Shown here piece after piece: positions 1-8,669 of a stretch of 64,000 nt of DNA. The stretch is from Aureitalea sp. L0-47 (lineage in GTDB: Bacteria; Bacteroidota; Bacteroidia; Flavobacteriales; Flavobacteriaceae). Location of the stretch: positions 1 through 64,000 of the forward strand of contig NZ_JAFMTQ010000001.1 in assembly GCF_026126405.1 (NCBI RefSeq), read 5' to 3'. A model generated the notes under the pieces. The model was not told where the DNA came from, did not search any database, and saw only the letters and a program-made list of their open reading frames with translations. How positions within the stretch are numbered: the first letter of the stretch is position 1; each line of letters starts with the position of its first letter. The translations under genes and the position numbers were made by a program.

Positions 1-2121
1 CTTACGGCTTCCAATACTACCCAGACCACCACTGATCTGAGCTGGACAGCCTCTACGGATAATGTAGGTGTAACGGGATATGACGTTTATGAAGGCGTAA
101 CACTTATCGGCACAACCGCCACAACTAGTTTTAATGTTACGGGGCTCACCGCGGCGACTTCATACTCCTTTACCGTGGTTGCCAGGGATGCGGCTGGTAA
201 CACATCTGCCGCGAGTAATGCGGCAAACGTGACCACTCTGGATCCACCGGACACAGAGGCACCTACCTCTCCTACCAATCTTTCGGCATCAAATGTCACC
301 ATGACGAGTCTCGACCTGTCCTGGACGGCTTCGACCGATAATGTAGGAGTAACCGGATATGAAGTTTACGAAGGTGTCAATTTGTTAGGATCTACGGCAG
401 GAACGACCTTTAATGTTTCCGGGCTAAGTATGGCGACATTATATACCTTCACGATAGTGGCCAAGGATGCTGCTGGAAATTTATCGGTACCTAGTGCGCC
501 ACTGGATGTTACTACCATGAGTGATACAATAGCTCCAAGTGCTCCAACAAATCTTACGGCTTCTAATACTACTCAGACCACTACTGATCTGAGCTGGACT
601 GCTTCTACGGATAATGTAGGCGTAGCTGCGTACGATGTATATGAAGGGGCGGCTGTAATTGGCTCAACCGGCAATACAAATTTTACTGTTTCAGGCTTGA
701 CTCCTTCAACGAGTTATGCGTTTTCAGTTGTGGCTAGGGATATGGCTGGGAATCAGTCTTCCCCGAGCAATATCGCCAATGTTACCACCCTCGATGAAGC
801 AACCGGATGCACTGGAGGTATCTCAGCTTATCCTTATAACGAGAGTTTTGAGGGATCCTTTGGCGGATGGACACAGTCATCCAATGATGACTTGGATTGG
901 CTAAGAGACAGTGCGGGAACACCCTCTAATAACACAGGCCCTTCGGCAGCAATTGATGGAAGCGTTTACATTTACGTTGAGGCGTCAGGTAACGGAACCG
1001 GTTATCCGAATAAGAGAGCTATTATTACATCTCCGTGTTTTGATCTGTCCAGCGAAAGCATTGCAATATTCAGTTTTAATTATCATATGTTCGGATCTAC
1101 CGATATGGGTTCATTAGCACTTGAAGCAAGTGGAGATGATGGAGTTACATGGAACACGCTGTGGAGTCAGACGGGTAACCAAGGAAACTCCTGGCAAGAT
1201 GTTTTTGTCGATCTATCCGCATATCTTGGCGGTGGTGTTCAACTGCGTTTTAATCGACTGACTGGTGGGACTTGGCAGGCCGATATTGCAGTTGATAATC
1301 TTCAACTACTGAATGAGTTAAATAGTGGCTGTTCGGCGGGATTAGCCCTTCCGTATTCTGAAAGCTATGAAAGTTCTTTTGGGGATTGGACCCAATCTAC
1401 TAATGATGACCTTGACTGGACAAGGATCTCAAATGGCACACCTTCCAATAATACTGGGCCATTAGGCGCATCAGACGGATCATTCTATGTGTATGTCGAA
1501 GCGTCCGGAAATGGAACGGGCTATCCGGATAAAAGAGCAATTCTGAATTCACCGTGTATTGACCTCAGCACCTTTAATTCTGCAACTGTTAACTTTGATT
1601 ATCATATGTTTGGCACTACAGATATGGGAATTATTTCCCTTGAAATAAGTACCGATAATGGCACTTTGTGGACCAGTATTTGGAGTCAAACCGTCAATCA
1701 GGGAGATCAATGGAACGGCGTAAGTTTGGATATTTCCAGTTACGTAGGAGGTGGAGTACAACTTAGATTCAACAGGCTTACCGGAGGTACTTGGAGAGCA
1801 GATGTTGCGATTGATAACTTCTCCATAACCGGTTCTATGTCGATGGCTCCAGTAACAACACCGATTGAGCAAACATCTGCAACCACCGTTTCGGAGATCA
1901 AGGAATTCACTCTTTATCCTAATCCGGTTCGTCAGGGTGTGCTGAATGTTGGATTTACTGGAAAAATAGACTCATATAAAATCTATAATATGTATGGCCA
2001 GGTAGTATTATCGGGCAATTTCATAGAATCGATTGATGTATCCCAATTAAGTGCAGCAGCTTATTTAATTGAGCTGCAATCCGGAGAGGATAGACTGAAA
2101 GGATATTTCATTGTTGAATAG
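1..2121 (+). CDS. Secreted FN3/MAM-domain protein with type IX sorting domain (5' truncated)
   Basis: The reading frame is open from the first base of the window, so the N-terminus and signal peptide lie outside. Visible are at least three fibronectin type III repeats (about nt 1-240, 265-520, 541-795), each with a DLSWTASTDNVGV-type core. Two MAM-like beta-sandwich domains follow (about nt 820-1315 and 1330-1830), each starting with a Y(N/S)ES(F/Y)E motif. The last 80 residues form a T9SS C-terminal sorting domain (LYPNPV, YNMYGQVV, GYFIVE end), which in Bacteroidetes directs export across the outer membrane and surface anchoring. The FN3 and MAM repeats are close copies of each other at DNA level. 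Function is probably adhesion or a surface enzyme whose catalytic part lies upstream; no catalytic domain is visible here. Confidence 0.93.
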   Translation, partial: LTASNTTQTTTDLSWTASTDNVGVTGYDVYEGVTLIGTTATTSFNVTGLTAATSYSFTVVARDAAGNTSAASNAANVTTLDPPDTEAPTSPTNLSASNVTMTSLDLSWTASTDNVGVTGYEVYEGVNLLGSTAGTTFNVSGLSMATLYTFTIVAKDAAGNLSVPSAPLDVTTMSDTIAPSAPTNLTASNTTQTTTDLSWTASTDNVGVAAYDVYEGAAVIGSTGNTNFTVSGLTPSTSYAFSVVARDMAGNQSSPSNIANVTTLDEATGCTGGISAYPYNESFEGSFGGWTQSSNDDLDWLRDSAGTPSNNTGPSAAIDGSVYIYVEASGNGTGYPNKRAIITSPCFDLSSESIAIFSFNYHMFGSTDMGSLALEASGDDGVTWNTLWSQTGNQGNSWQDVFVDLSAYLGGGVQLRFNRLTGGTWQADIAVDNLQLLNELNSGCSAGLALPYSESYESSFGDWTQSTNDDLDWTRISNGTPSNNTGPLGASDGSFYVYVEASGNGTGYPDKRAILNSPCIDLSTFNSATVNFDYHMFGTTDMGIISLEISTDNGTLWTSIWSQTVNQGDQWNGVSLDISSYVGGGVQLRFNRLTGGTWRADVAIDNFSITGSMSMAPVTTPIEQTSATTVSEIKEFTLYPNPVRQGVLNVGFTGKIDSYKIYNMYGQVVLSGNFIESIDVSQLSAAAYLIELQSGEDRLKGYFIVE

Positions 2122-2136
2122 AAACACTCAAGCTAA

Positions 2137-2167
2137 AAGCCTCCTGATAACAGGAGGCTTTTTTTAT
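2137..2167 (+). terminator. Rho-independent terminator of the FN3/MAM gene
   Basis: A perfect 10-bp stem (AAGCCTCCTG / CAGGAGGCTT) with a four-base loop ATAA ends in a run of seven T. It begins 15 bp after the TAG stop of the FN3/MAM gene. Confidence 0.9.
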
Positions 2168-2192
2168 TTTAAACTTAAATTATCTTCTATTA

Positions 2193-2579
2193 CTAAAGAG
2201 GATCGCCAACTTTCACATCGCAACGATGCCCTGGTTGGCCATGCGGTGGATTTATCTTCGGGTTAGCAGCTCCTGAATTAGTGTTCAATGGCGTAGCCGA
2301 ATTTGTGTTTGCCGGAGGGGAATTCAAGGGTGCACCTACCGGAATATCACATCGGTGGCCAGGTTGGCCATGAGCCGGATTCTTGGCAATAGCTTCAGAT
2401 GTCTCTGATGTCTCAGTTGCCGGAGTTTTGGTCATCTTTTCACTTACAGGGGTTATGTCTACTTTATTCCCATCGGCGGAACCCTTTTTTGCGTCTTCCC
2501 TACAGGAAGCTACCAGAATGAACAACATTGTAGTACAGATCAGGCCTAATAGACCAAGTTTATGTTTGAAAGTCTTCAT
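2193..2579 (-). CDS. Lipoprotein with two HGQPGHRCD repeats
   Basis: A 128-residue protein. The N-terminus is a lipoprotein signal: charged start, hydrophobic stretch, then the lipobox LVASC with the acylated Cys at residue 26. A low-complexity Ser/Thr/Glu/Asn/Pro linker separates two near-identical elements, AHGQPGHRCDIPVGAPL (middle) and PHGQPGHRCDVKVGDPL (extreme C-terminus). Each holds two His and one Cys and could bind metal or form an intermolecular disulfide, but that is inference. I recall this motif from other flavobacterial hypothetical proteins; no function is known to me. It is convergent with the upstream FN3 gene and appears to be monocistronic. Confidence 0.85.
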   Translation of the reverse strand: MKTFKHKLGLLGLICTTMLFILVASCREDAKKGSADGNKVDITPVSEKMTKTPATETSETSEAIAKNPAHGQPGHRCDIPVGAPLNSPPANTNSATPLNTNSGAANPKINPPHGQPGHRCDVKVGDPL

Positions 2580-2624
2580 ATCATCAGTTTTTGATCGACT
2601 GTAAAGCTACAAAAAACAATACAG

Positions 2625-3338
2625 CTAAACCGAAACGACCTCATCTTCTTCAAGCAGGGGGTCATTTCGCAAACGAAGAAAGATCTGAGCCACAGTAACT
2701 GTGTCCTTTTCACAGTACTTAATGATTCGATCGATATCCGCTTCATCATAATAGACATCCCGTACCTGGCTTCCGTCTATGTCGTCCTTGGGTGAGGGAA
2801 TACCTAAAATATGAGCCATTAGTTTTAGGGAAGTGAAAGTCTTGTAGTCCCCGAATTTCCACAATTCCATGGTATCCAGATGAGGAACCTCCCAGGGTTT
2901 TTTCCCGAATAAATTCAGCTTATTGGGTAGTGGTATACCGTGAATGATCATTCGCCTGGCGATATAAGGGAAATCGAATTCCTTACCATTATGGGCACAA
3001 AGGAGGTGATGCGGACGATTGAAGTGAGTCTCCAGTAAATTCTTGAATTCCTTAAGAATGACGTCTTCATCACCATGAAAACTGGTCACCCTGAAGTTCT
3101 GTTGATCGCCTTTCAGATTAAAAAACCCGGCGGAGATACAAATAATCTTACCAAATTCAGCCCAAATACCGGCACGGTCGTAGAATTCCTTTGGTGTGAA
3201 TTCGTCCTTTCGCTGGTATTGGGTCTTTTGCTCCCACAAATCCTGGGCTAAAGGGTCAAGTTGGTCGTAATGCTCAAACTGGGGTACGGTTTCTATATCC
3301 AGGAACAGTATGTGTTCAGGATTTATTCTATTCAACAT
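2625..3338 (-). CDS. PolB-like 3'-5' exonuclease family protein
   Basis: This 237-residue protein has the DEDD-type exonuclease signatures of the predicted PolB-like 3'-5' exonuclease family (Pfam DNA_pol_B_exo2). ExoI is FLDIET (Asp14, Glu16), ExoII is the AHNGKEFDFPYI stretch with Asp122, and ExoIII is YCEKDTVTV near residue 210. There is no polymerase domain, so it is a stand-alone nuclease, probably acting on single-stranded DNA or RNA ends in the cytoplasm. The gene sits 46 bp after the convergent-side serine hydrolase gene and could be transcribed with it. Substrate is unknown. Confidence 0.88.
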   Translation of the reverse strand: MLNRINPEHILFLDIETVPQFEHYDQLDPLAQDLWEQKTQYQRKDEFTPKEFYDRAGIWAEFGKIICISAGFFNLKGDQQNFRVTSFHGDEDVILKEFKNLLETHFNRPHHLLCAHNGKEFDFPYIARRMIIHGIPLPNKLNLFGKKPWEVPHLDTMELWKFGDYKTFTSLKLMAHILGIPSPKDDIDGSQVRDVYYDEADIDRIIKYCEKDTVTVAQIFLRLRNDPLLEEDEVVSV

Positions 3339-3383
3339 AGGATCATTGAATTATTGGGGAGTCATCTTAAAAGTACAAAAATA

Positions 3384-4544
3384 TCAGGAACTCCCGTTCA
3401 ACATCTTGTACCCCTCTTCGATATAGATCCCAATATCCTCGGTGAATTTTCCTACCCCTGCATCCGGACTCTTGGAATGTCCAAGACGAACAATGATGAC
3501 ATTGTCCTCAGGATTTACAATGACATACTGGCCCAGGTGGCCACGCATCATAAAAAAGGATTTTCCATCCGGGCTATCATACAACCACCAGCCATACCCG
3601 TACTGCGGACTCTCAGGGAATCGAGGTCGCACAGACAGGTCCACAAAAGCCGAATCCAGCACTTGTTTGCCCCGCCATTTTCCGTGATCCTTATACAACT
3701 TCCCGAAACGCGCGAAATCTCGGGCGTTTCCCGCAACACAACAATAGGCTTTTACCATTCCGTTGTCTTCGCTGTCTACCTGCCAGGGGGCATCGGCTTT
3801 CGCGCCCAGTGGTTTCCAGAAGGATGCACTAAGGTATTCACTAAGGGTCATCCCCGTAGCCTTTTCAATTACCATGGCTAGTAACTGTGTGTCTCCACTG
3901 GCGTATTTGAACTTTTGCCCCGGCTCCTCCACTACTTTGAGTCCGAGGATCACCTTGTTCAGATCGTCGTCAAAATAGGCACGTGTCGTAATGGAAAACG
4001 GGGAATAATATCTTTCATCCCAATTGGTTCCGGAGGCCATAGAAGATAGGTCTCCCACGGTCATTTTCGCCGCTATCCCTTCGCTGAATTCAGGGAAAAA
4101 GTCACCTACCGGCTGATCAAGCCCTCTGATATAGCCCTGTGAGATCGCTTTGCCCATCATTCCTGAGACCATGCTTTTTACCATGGAGAAAGAATTGGTT
4201 TTACTATCTGCATCATACCCATCGTAATAATTCTCGTACCAAACACTATCGTTCTTGATGATCATGTAGGCGATAGTGCCTAGTTCAGCATTGACTTTTT
4301 TCAATTCTGATGTTTCTTCTACGCTATTGTACTCTTTGTGCAGGGGCCATTCATCGTGTTTGCCGGATTCGATTGTACTATTGTCGAAATAATTATAATC
4401 GTCCAGGAAAGCGGTAGTATGACCGTTGAGGTAAATGGTTCTCACTGCTTTCAGTAAGTAATCTGTGTCTGTGATGTAGAGTGTTGCTACCAGCAGAACA
4501 ACCAGGACTACCAGGACTTTGAGGAATTTTTTCAGATATTTCAT
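3384..4544 (-). CDS. Beta-lactamase-family (class C-like) serine hydrolase
   Basis: A 386-residue protein with an N-terminal membrane anchor or uncleaved signal (about residues 8-24), so the enzyme is probably periplasmic. The SxxK catalytic pair is S120-M-V-K123 and the second motif is Y214-A-S. A GHLG stretch near residue 335 takes the place of the KTG triad, as is common in the non-lactamase members (esterases, D-peptidases) of this fold. A true beta-lactamase role is therefore less likely than peptidase or esterase activity. It ends 45 bp before the exonuclease start; the upstream alkyltransferase-like gene ends 9 bp before this start, suggesting one transcript. Confidence 0.87.
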   Translation of the reverse strand: MKYLKKFLKVLVVLVVLLVATLYITDTDYLLKAVRTIYLNGHTTAFLDDYNYFDNSTIESGKHDEWPLHKEYNSVEETSELKKVNAELGTIAYMIIKNDSVWYENYYDGYDADSKTNSFSMVKSMVSGMMGKAISQGYIRGLDQPVGDFFPEFSEGIAAKMTVGDLSSMASGTNWDERYYSPFSITTRAYFDDDLNKVILGLKVVEEPGQKFKYASGDTQLLAMVIEKATGMTLSEYLSASFWKPLGAKADAPWQVDSEDNGMVKAYCCVAGNARDFARFGKLYKDHGKWRGKQVLDSAFVDLSVRPRFPESPQYGYGWWLYDSPDGKSFFMMRGHLGQYVIVNPEDNVIIVRLGHSKSPDAGVGKFTEDIGIYIEEGYKMLNGSS

Positions 4545-4553
4545 ATTGTTATT

Positions 4554-5027
4554 TTAGAATAATTGGGTTTGTTTAACCGGACTCTCATGTTCCAGCAACC
4601 ACTTTTTACGATGCAGGCCTCCGGCATAGCCAGTTAACGAGCCATCGCTGCCAACAACTCTGTGGCGTGGTATTATGATGGCTATAGGGTTTTTTCCATT
4701 AGCGGAAGCCGCAGCCCGTATCACTTTTGGATCTCCAAGTTCATTAGCGATCTCTTGGTAAGATTTTGTTCTGCCAAATCTCACTTCACCCAATGTTTTC
4801 CACACTCTTTTCTGAAAATCAGTGCCATTTGGGTTCAATTTCAGTTCGAAATCGGTTCTGACCTTACTGAAATATTCCCGGAGTTGCGCTACGACAGGCT
4901 TTAGTGACTTAGGGATTTCTTCGGAACTTACCATAGGATCATCTACAAAGGAAACTTCGGAAATACCCTCGAGATCACCGGTGATTCGTAGCATTCCAAG
5001 TGGCGTTTCCATGGCATATTGTTCCAT
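4554..5027 (-). CDS. O6-alkylguanine-DNA alkyltransferase homologue lacking the catalytic cysteine (PRHR)
   Basis: A 157-residue MGMT/Ogt-fold protein. The start at 5027 (MEQYAMETPLGML) is chosen because the longer frame to 5237 would run 152 bp into the upstream CBS-protein gene and its extra residues look non-native. Family landmarks are present: FQKRVWKTL, SYQEIA, the RAAASANGKNP recognition helix and the glycine-rich GSDGSLTGYAGGLHRKKWLLEHE tail region. The active-site PCHR is instead PRHR: codon 121 is CGC (nt 4665-4667) where Cys would be TGC. Without Cys it cannot accept alkyl groups. It may act like the alkyltransferase-like (ATL) proteins, which have PWHR and flag damage for nucleotide excision repair, or it may be an inactivated ogt. 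Nine bases separate it from the next gene. Confidence 0.85.
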   Translation of the reverse strand: MEQYAMETPLGMLRITGDLEGISEVSFVDDPMVSSEEIPKSLKPVVAQLREYFSKVRTDFELKLNPNGTDFQKRVWKTLGEVRFGRTKSYQEIANELGDPKVIRAAASANGKNPIAIIIPRHRVVGSDGSLTGYAGGLHRKKWLLEHESPVKQTQLF

Positions 5028-5085
5028 GTTTACGAATTTACTTATTTTCAGTAGTAATTCTGAAAAGAAAACACAGAAGTGAAGA

Positions 5086-6189
5086 TCAATCCTCTGACGG
5101 CTCCTGATTCTGGGTCTTATCCGTAAGATCGATACCCATGCGTTTTGCGCGGCGCTCCCAATTCCTGCGAGCTTGTTTCTGCATGTCCTCAATGGCGTCA
5201 CTTTCGTCCATGATCTCCAGGCCGAGCAAGGTTTCAATAATATCTTCCATGGTCACGATACCAATGGTATTTCCGAAGTCGTCCACCACCAGAGCGATAT
5301 GCCCTCGTTGCTTGATAAACTGGTCAAATACTTCGGGGATTGGTTTCTCGTCTTCAACTACAAAAATATCGCGACGAATATCGGCTAATACCTTATTACC
5401 TCTTTCCTGAACAATCTCTTCCAGCAGATCATCTTTAAGAACAAACCCGGTGATATTGTGTGATTTTTCCCGATAAATAGGAATTCGGGAAAACCGCAAT
5501 TTCTGATGCCCTTCATAGAATTCCTGGAGCGAGGTTTGTTCGTCTTCCATTATAACAACAGGGAATGGGGTCATGATGTCTTTTGCCTGTACCGACTTAA
5601 AGACAAGAAGGTTTTTGATCACCACACTTTCGCTTTCTTCGAAAACACCTTCCTGCTCCGCCGCATCGGTTATAGCTATAAACTCCTCACGGCTCATAGA
5701 AGTAACATGGGCCGATTTCCCAATCAATTTAGTGGTAAGCATCAGCAGCCATAAAATGCCTGTATACTTCAGGGGAAAGATGATGACCCTAAGGGTTATA
5801 GCCGTAAAGGCACCTAGTTTTTTCCAGTAAGTCGCTCCAATCGTCTTCGGAATGATTTCAGAAACAATAAGTACCAGCAAGGTCATTATTGCAGATACGA
5901 CCCCCACTATATTGAACCCGAGGATCTCCACTTTATACGGAAGCTTTTCAGCTTCAACACCAACGAGAATAGCACCTACCGTATGAGCGATGGTGTTGAT
6001 GGTAAGAATAGCGATCAAAGGTTGATCAATGTCTTTCTTGAGTTGCGTTAGCGTTTGCGCATACCCTTTACCTTCCTGGTCTTTGAGGCGAAGAAAGGTG
6101 GGTGTAAAGCTCAGCAATGCCGCTTCCAGGATGGAACACAGGAAGGAAAACAGAATAGCGAGAAAGGCATAAAGAATGAGCAGAGTCAT
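5086..6189 (-). CDS. CNNM/CorC-like membrane protein with CBS pair
   Basis: A 367-residue protein with an N-terminal DUF21/CNNM transmembrane domain (about residues 1-175, four hydrophobic segments), followed by two CBS domains (about 195-320; sequences DIMTPFPVV and RGHIALVVDDFGNTIGIVTMEDIIETLLG). The family is linked to Mg2+/Co2+ efflux and cation homeostasis, the CBS pair sensing adenosine nucleotides. The CorC/HlyC C-terminal domain found in longer members is missing and is replaced by a short charged tail, which is common for this shorter class. It is followed by the alkyltransferase-like gene 58 bp downstream. Confidence 0.9.
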   Translation of the reverse strand: MTLLILYAFLAILFSFLCSILEAALLSFTPTFLRLKDQEGKGYAQTLTQLKKDIDQPLIAILTINTIAHTVGAILVGVEAEKLPYKVEILGFNIVGVVSAIMTLLVLIVSEIIPKTIGATYWKKLGAFTAITLRVIIFPLKYTGILWLLMLTTKLIGKSAHVTSMSREEFIAITDAAEQEGVFEESESVVIKNLLVFKSVQAKDIMTPFPVVIMEDEQTSLQEFYEGHQKLRFSRIPIYREKSHNITGFVLKDDLLEEIVQERGNKVLADIRRDIFVVEDEKPIPEVFDQFIKQRGHIALVVDDFGNTIGIVTMEDIIETLLGLEIMDESDAIEDMQKQARRNWERRAKRMGIDLTDKTQNQEPSED

Positions 6190-6253
6190 GCACGCGAAAT
6201 TTATTGCAAGTTAAGACAATACTGAAAAATGATGGTTCATTATTACTTGGAAA

Positions 6254-6766
6254 TTACCAACCTACGTATGAAGGGGGCTCAATTCCCTTGAGATTCAGGT
6301 AAACTATTAACTGGCCCCGGTGATGAGTGAGATGATCTTGCAATAGATTCAAAATTTGAAGTCGGCTTTTAGGACCAGCGAAAAAAGAAACGGTTTCAGC
6401 CAACTCTTCCTCCGTAGTATTTGCGATTACTTCGCTGGTATTTTCGAATGATTGAGTTAATGATCTGATCAATGCCTCTTTTGTTCCATCTGTTGCAGTA
6501 ACTGGCGCGTCCTTTTCCTGAAAATAACTATTCGTTAACCATTCGATGTTTTTTTGAATGTGCAAAAGTTGCTCTTCAAACGACATTTGTCTCTCGGTAG
6601 GTTTAAACCCGAAGTCTTCTTCCGGCATGGCCTTGATCACTTCAAGCAGGTAGTTTTTGGAATTCTCCCATTTTTCGAGGAAAGCCCCTTTTGGGGTTTC
6701 TTGCTGGGCATTCAGATGAGTTCCACACATAAGGATACACAAAAATATAAAGAAGGTTCTTTTCAT
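6254..6766 (-). CDS. Exported DinB-family protein
   Basis: 170 residues with a cleavable signal peptide (hydrophobic FFIFLCILMCGTHLNAQ, cleavage likely after NAQ at about residue 21). The mature part is a four-helix DinB/YfiT-like bundle. A HIQKN helix and the C-terminal DHLTHHRGQL stretch supply the His residues that normally form the metal site of this superfamily, whose members are thiol-dependent S-transferases or have unknown roles. Export is usual for Bacteroidetes DinB proteins. It begins 15 bp after hemB ends and may be the last gene of the heme operon, though no link to heme chemistry is known. Confidence 0.87.
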   Translation of the reverse strand: MKRTFFIFLCILMCGTHLNAQQETPKGAFLEKWENSKNYLLEVIKAMPEEDFGFKPTERQMSFEEQLLHIQKNIEWLTNSYFQEKDAPVTATDGTKEALIRSLTQSFENTSEVIANTTEEELAETVSFFAGPKSRLQILNLLQDHLTHHRGQLIVYLNLKGIEPPSYVGW

Positions 6767-6781
6767 ATCATAATTTATTAA

Positions 6782-7756
6782 TTAGGATAGCATTTTAACT
6801 ACATCTTTAGCGAAATAACTCGCGATAATATGAGCGCCTGCCCTCTTGATAGCTGTGATCTGTTCCATCATTACAGCATCGTGGTCTAACCATCCCTTTT
6901 CAGCAGCGGCTTTCAGCATGGCGTATTCCCCACTCACCTGGTACACAGCTACGGGAACATCCACACTGTTGCGAATATCACGTACGATATCAAGGTAACA
7001 CAGTCCGGGTTTCACCATAACGATATCGGCTCCTTCGTTTATATCCATTAGGGTTTCCCGAATTGCTTCATCCCGATTGGCAGGGTCCATCTGATAGGTC
7101 TTTTTGTCTCCAAAACCGGGTGCCGAGTCCAGCGCGTCTCGAAATGGGCCATAAAATGCCGAAGCGTATTTGGCACTGTAACTCATGATCCCGGTATCGT
7201 GAAAGCCTTCATCTTCGAGTAGGGTTCGGATTTCAAAGATCCTTCCGTCCATCATGTCGCTGGGAGCGACAAAATCGGCGCCTGCTTTTGCGTGGCTTAA
7301 GGCCATTTCGGCAAGTACGGCATTGGTGTCGTCGTTTAGTATTTTTCCTTCGGAAACGATACCGTCATGTCCAAAACTGGAATAGGGATCGAGGGCGACA
7401 TCCGTCATAACTACCATCTCCGGAGCCGTTTCTTTCACGGTTCGAATTGCTCGCTGCATCAAACCTTCGGGATTGAGGGCTTCCTTTCCCGAGTTGTCTT
7501 TCAGTTCATCCGGAACTTTCACAAACAGCAGCACTCCTTTCAAACCCAGTGACCACAGCTCGTTTACTTCCGAAGTAAGTAAATCCAGGCTGTAGCGGAA
7601 ATATCCCGGCATGGAAGAAATCTCCTCTTTTACGCCTTTTCCTTCAACCACAAAAAGCGGGACCAGGAAATCATCTGGCGCGATCAGGGTTTCTCTCACC
7701 AAACTCCGAATGGATTCGGAAGTTCTTAATCTTCGGTTTCGTCTTAATGGATACAT
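6782..7756 (-). CDS. hemB: Porphobilinogen synthase (delta-aminolevulinic acid dehydratase)
   Basis: HemB condenses two 5-aminolevulinate molecules to porphobilinogen. The 324-residue length is standard. The Schiff-base lysines are K196 (SYSAKYASAFYGPFRDA) and K249 (VMVKPG). The metal-binding stretch reads DVALDPYSSFGHDG, with Ala/Asp where zinc enzymes have three Cys, so this is the zinc-independent, Mg2+-type enzyme. It lies 10 bp after hemF in the heme operon. Start MYPLRRNRRLR is typical of the family. Confidence 0.97.
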   Translation of the reverse strand: MYPLRRNRRLRTSESIRSLVRETLIAPDDFLVPLFVVEGKGVKEEISSMPGYFRYSLDLLTSEVNELWSLGLKGVLLFVKVPDELKDNSGKEALNPEGLMQRAIRTVKETAPEMVVMTDVALDPYSSFGHDGIVSEGKILNDDTNAVLAEMALSHAKAGADFVAPSDMMDGRIFEIRTLLEDEGFHDTGIMSYSAKYASAFYGPFRDALDSAPGFGDKKTYQMDPANRDEAIRETLMDINEGADIVMVKPGLCYLDIVRDIRNSVDVPVAVYQVSGEYAMLKAAAEKGWLDHDAVMMEQITAIKRAGAHIIASYFAKDVVKMLS

Positions 7757-7766
7757 AGTTTAACCT

Positions 7767-8669
7767 TTAAACCCAATTCCTGGGATTTTTCAAAACATTT
7801 TCCAATTTTTCTTCCTCACTTCCCGGCTCAGGCTGAAAATCATAACGCCATTGCACATGAGGAGGCAAACTCATAAGAATACTCTCAATCCTTCCATTGG
7901 TTCTCAACCCAAACAGGGTCCCTTTATCGTGCACCAGGTTGAATTCCACATAGCGCCCTCGCCGTATTTCCTGCCAGTCGCGATGATTTTGCTCGTATAG
8001 AAGGTCCTTTCTGCGGTTTACTATGGGAACATAGGCTTCGAGAAAGCTGTCGCCTACTTCAGTAATAAAATCATACCAGCGCGCCAGGGACATGTCATCA
8101 ACAGGCTTTAAATAATCGAAGAAAAGCCCTCCGATTCCCCTGGCTTCGTTTCGGTGCGAATTGTGGAAGTATTCATCACATCGTTTTTTGAATTTGGGGT
8201 AAAATTCCGAATCGTGACTGTCACAGGCATTCTTGCATACCGTATGAAAATGAACTGCATCTTCCTCGAAAAGATAATAGGGAGTTAGATCCTGCCCTCC
8301 GCCAAACCACTGAGTAGCGATGTTTCCTTCAGAATCGTATAGTTCGAAATAACGCCAGTTGGCATGCACCGTTGGGACAAATGGATTTACAGGATGGATC
8401 ACCAGGCTTAACCCACAGGCGAAGAAATCGGCGTCACTTACACCGAAATACTGTTGCATACTCTCTGGCAGTTTTCCGTGTACTTCACTGATGTTCACAC
8501 CGCCTTTCTCAAATACATTTCCCTCCTGGATTACCCGTGTTCTTCCACCACCACCTTCGGGGCGCTCCCAAAGATCTTCTTTGAAAGTGGCTTTTCCGTC
8601 TATGTCCTCGAGTGCTGAGGTGATAGTGTTCTGAAGGTCGCGTATATAAGTTACAAACTGCTCTTTCAT
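7767..8669 (-). CDS. hemF: Oxygen-dependent coproporphyrinogen III oxidase
   Basis: HemF oxidatively decarboxylates coproporphyrinogen III to protoporphyrinogen IX using O2. The 300-residue protein carries the family hallmarks: GGGGRTRV near residue 40, WFGGGQDLTPYYLFEEDAVHFH in the middle, GIGGLFFDY, and GRYVEFNLVHDKGTLFGLRTNGRIESILMSLPP near the C-terminus. Its start codon overlaps the stop of the EI24 gene by 4 bp (ATGA), and hemB follows after 10 bp, indicating translational coupling within the heme operon. Using the oxygen-dependent isozyme implies aerobic life; an oxygen-independent HemN/HemW may exist elsewhere. Confidence 0.97.
   Translation of the reverse strand: MKEQFVTYIRDLQNTITSALEDIDGKATFKEDLWERPEGGGGRTRVIQEGNVFEKGGVNISEVHGKLPESMQQYFGVSDADFFACGLSLVIHPVNPFVPTVHANWRYFELYDSEGNIATQWFGGGQDLTPYYLFEEDAVHFHTVCKNACDSHDSEFYPKFKKRCDEYFHNSHRNEARGIGGLFFDYLKPVDDMSLARWYDFITEVGDSFLEAYVPIVNRRKDLLYEQNHRDWQEIRRGRYVEFNLVHDKGTLFGLRTNGRIESILMSLPPHVQWRYDFQPEPGSEEEKLENVLKNPRNWV

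Noticed and set aside
1549-1872. 107-codon antisense ORF inside the MAM region
   Set aside because: It is a shadow of the repeat-rich coding strand, with no plausible domain or start signal.
5028-5237. N-terminal extension of the alkyltransferase-like protein
   Set aside because: It would run 152 bp into the CBS-protein gene and has no family similarity; the start at 5027 gives the normal MGMT length.
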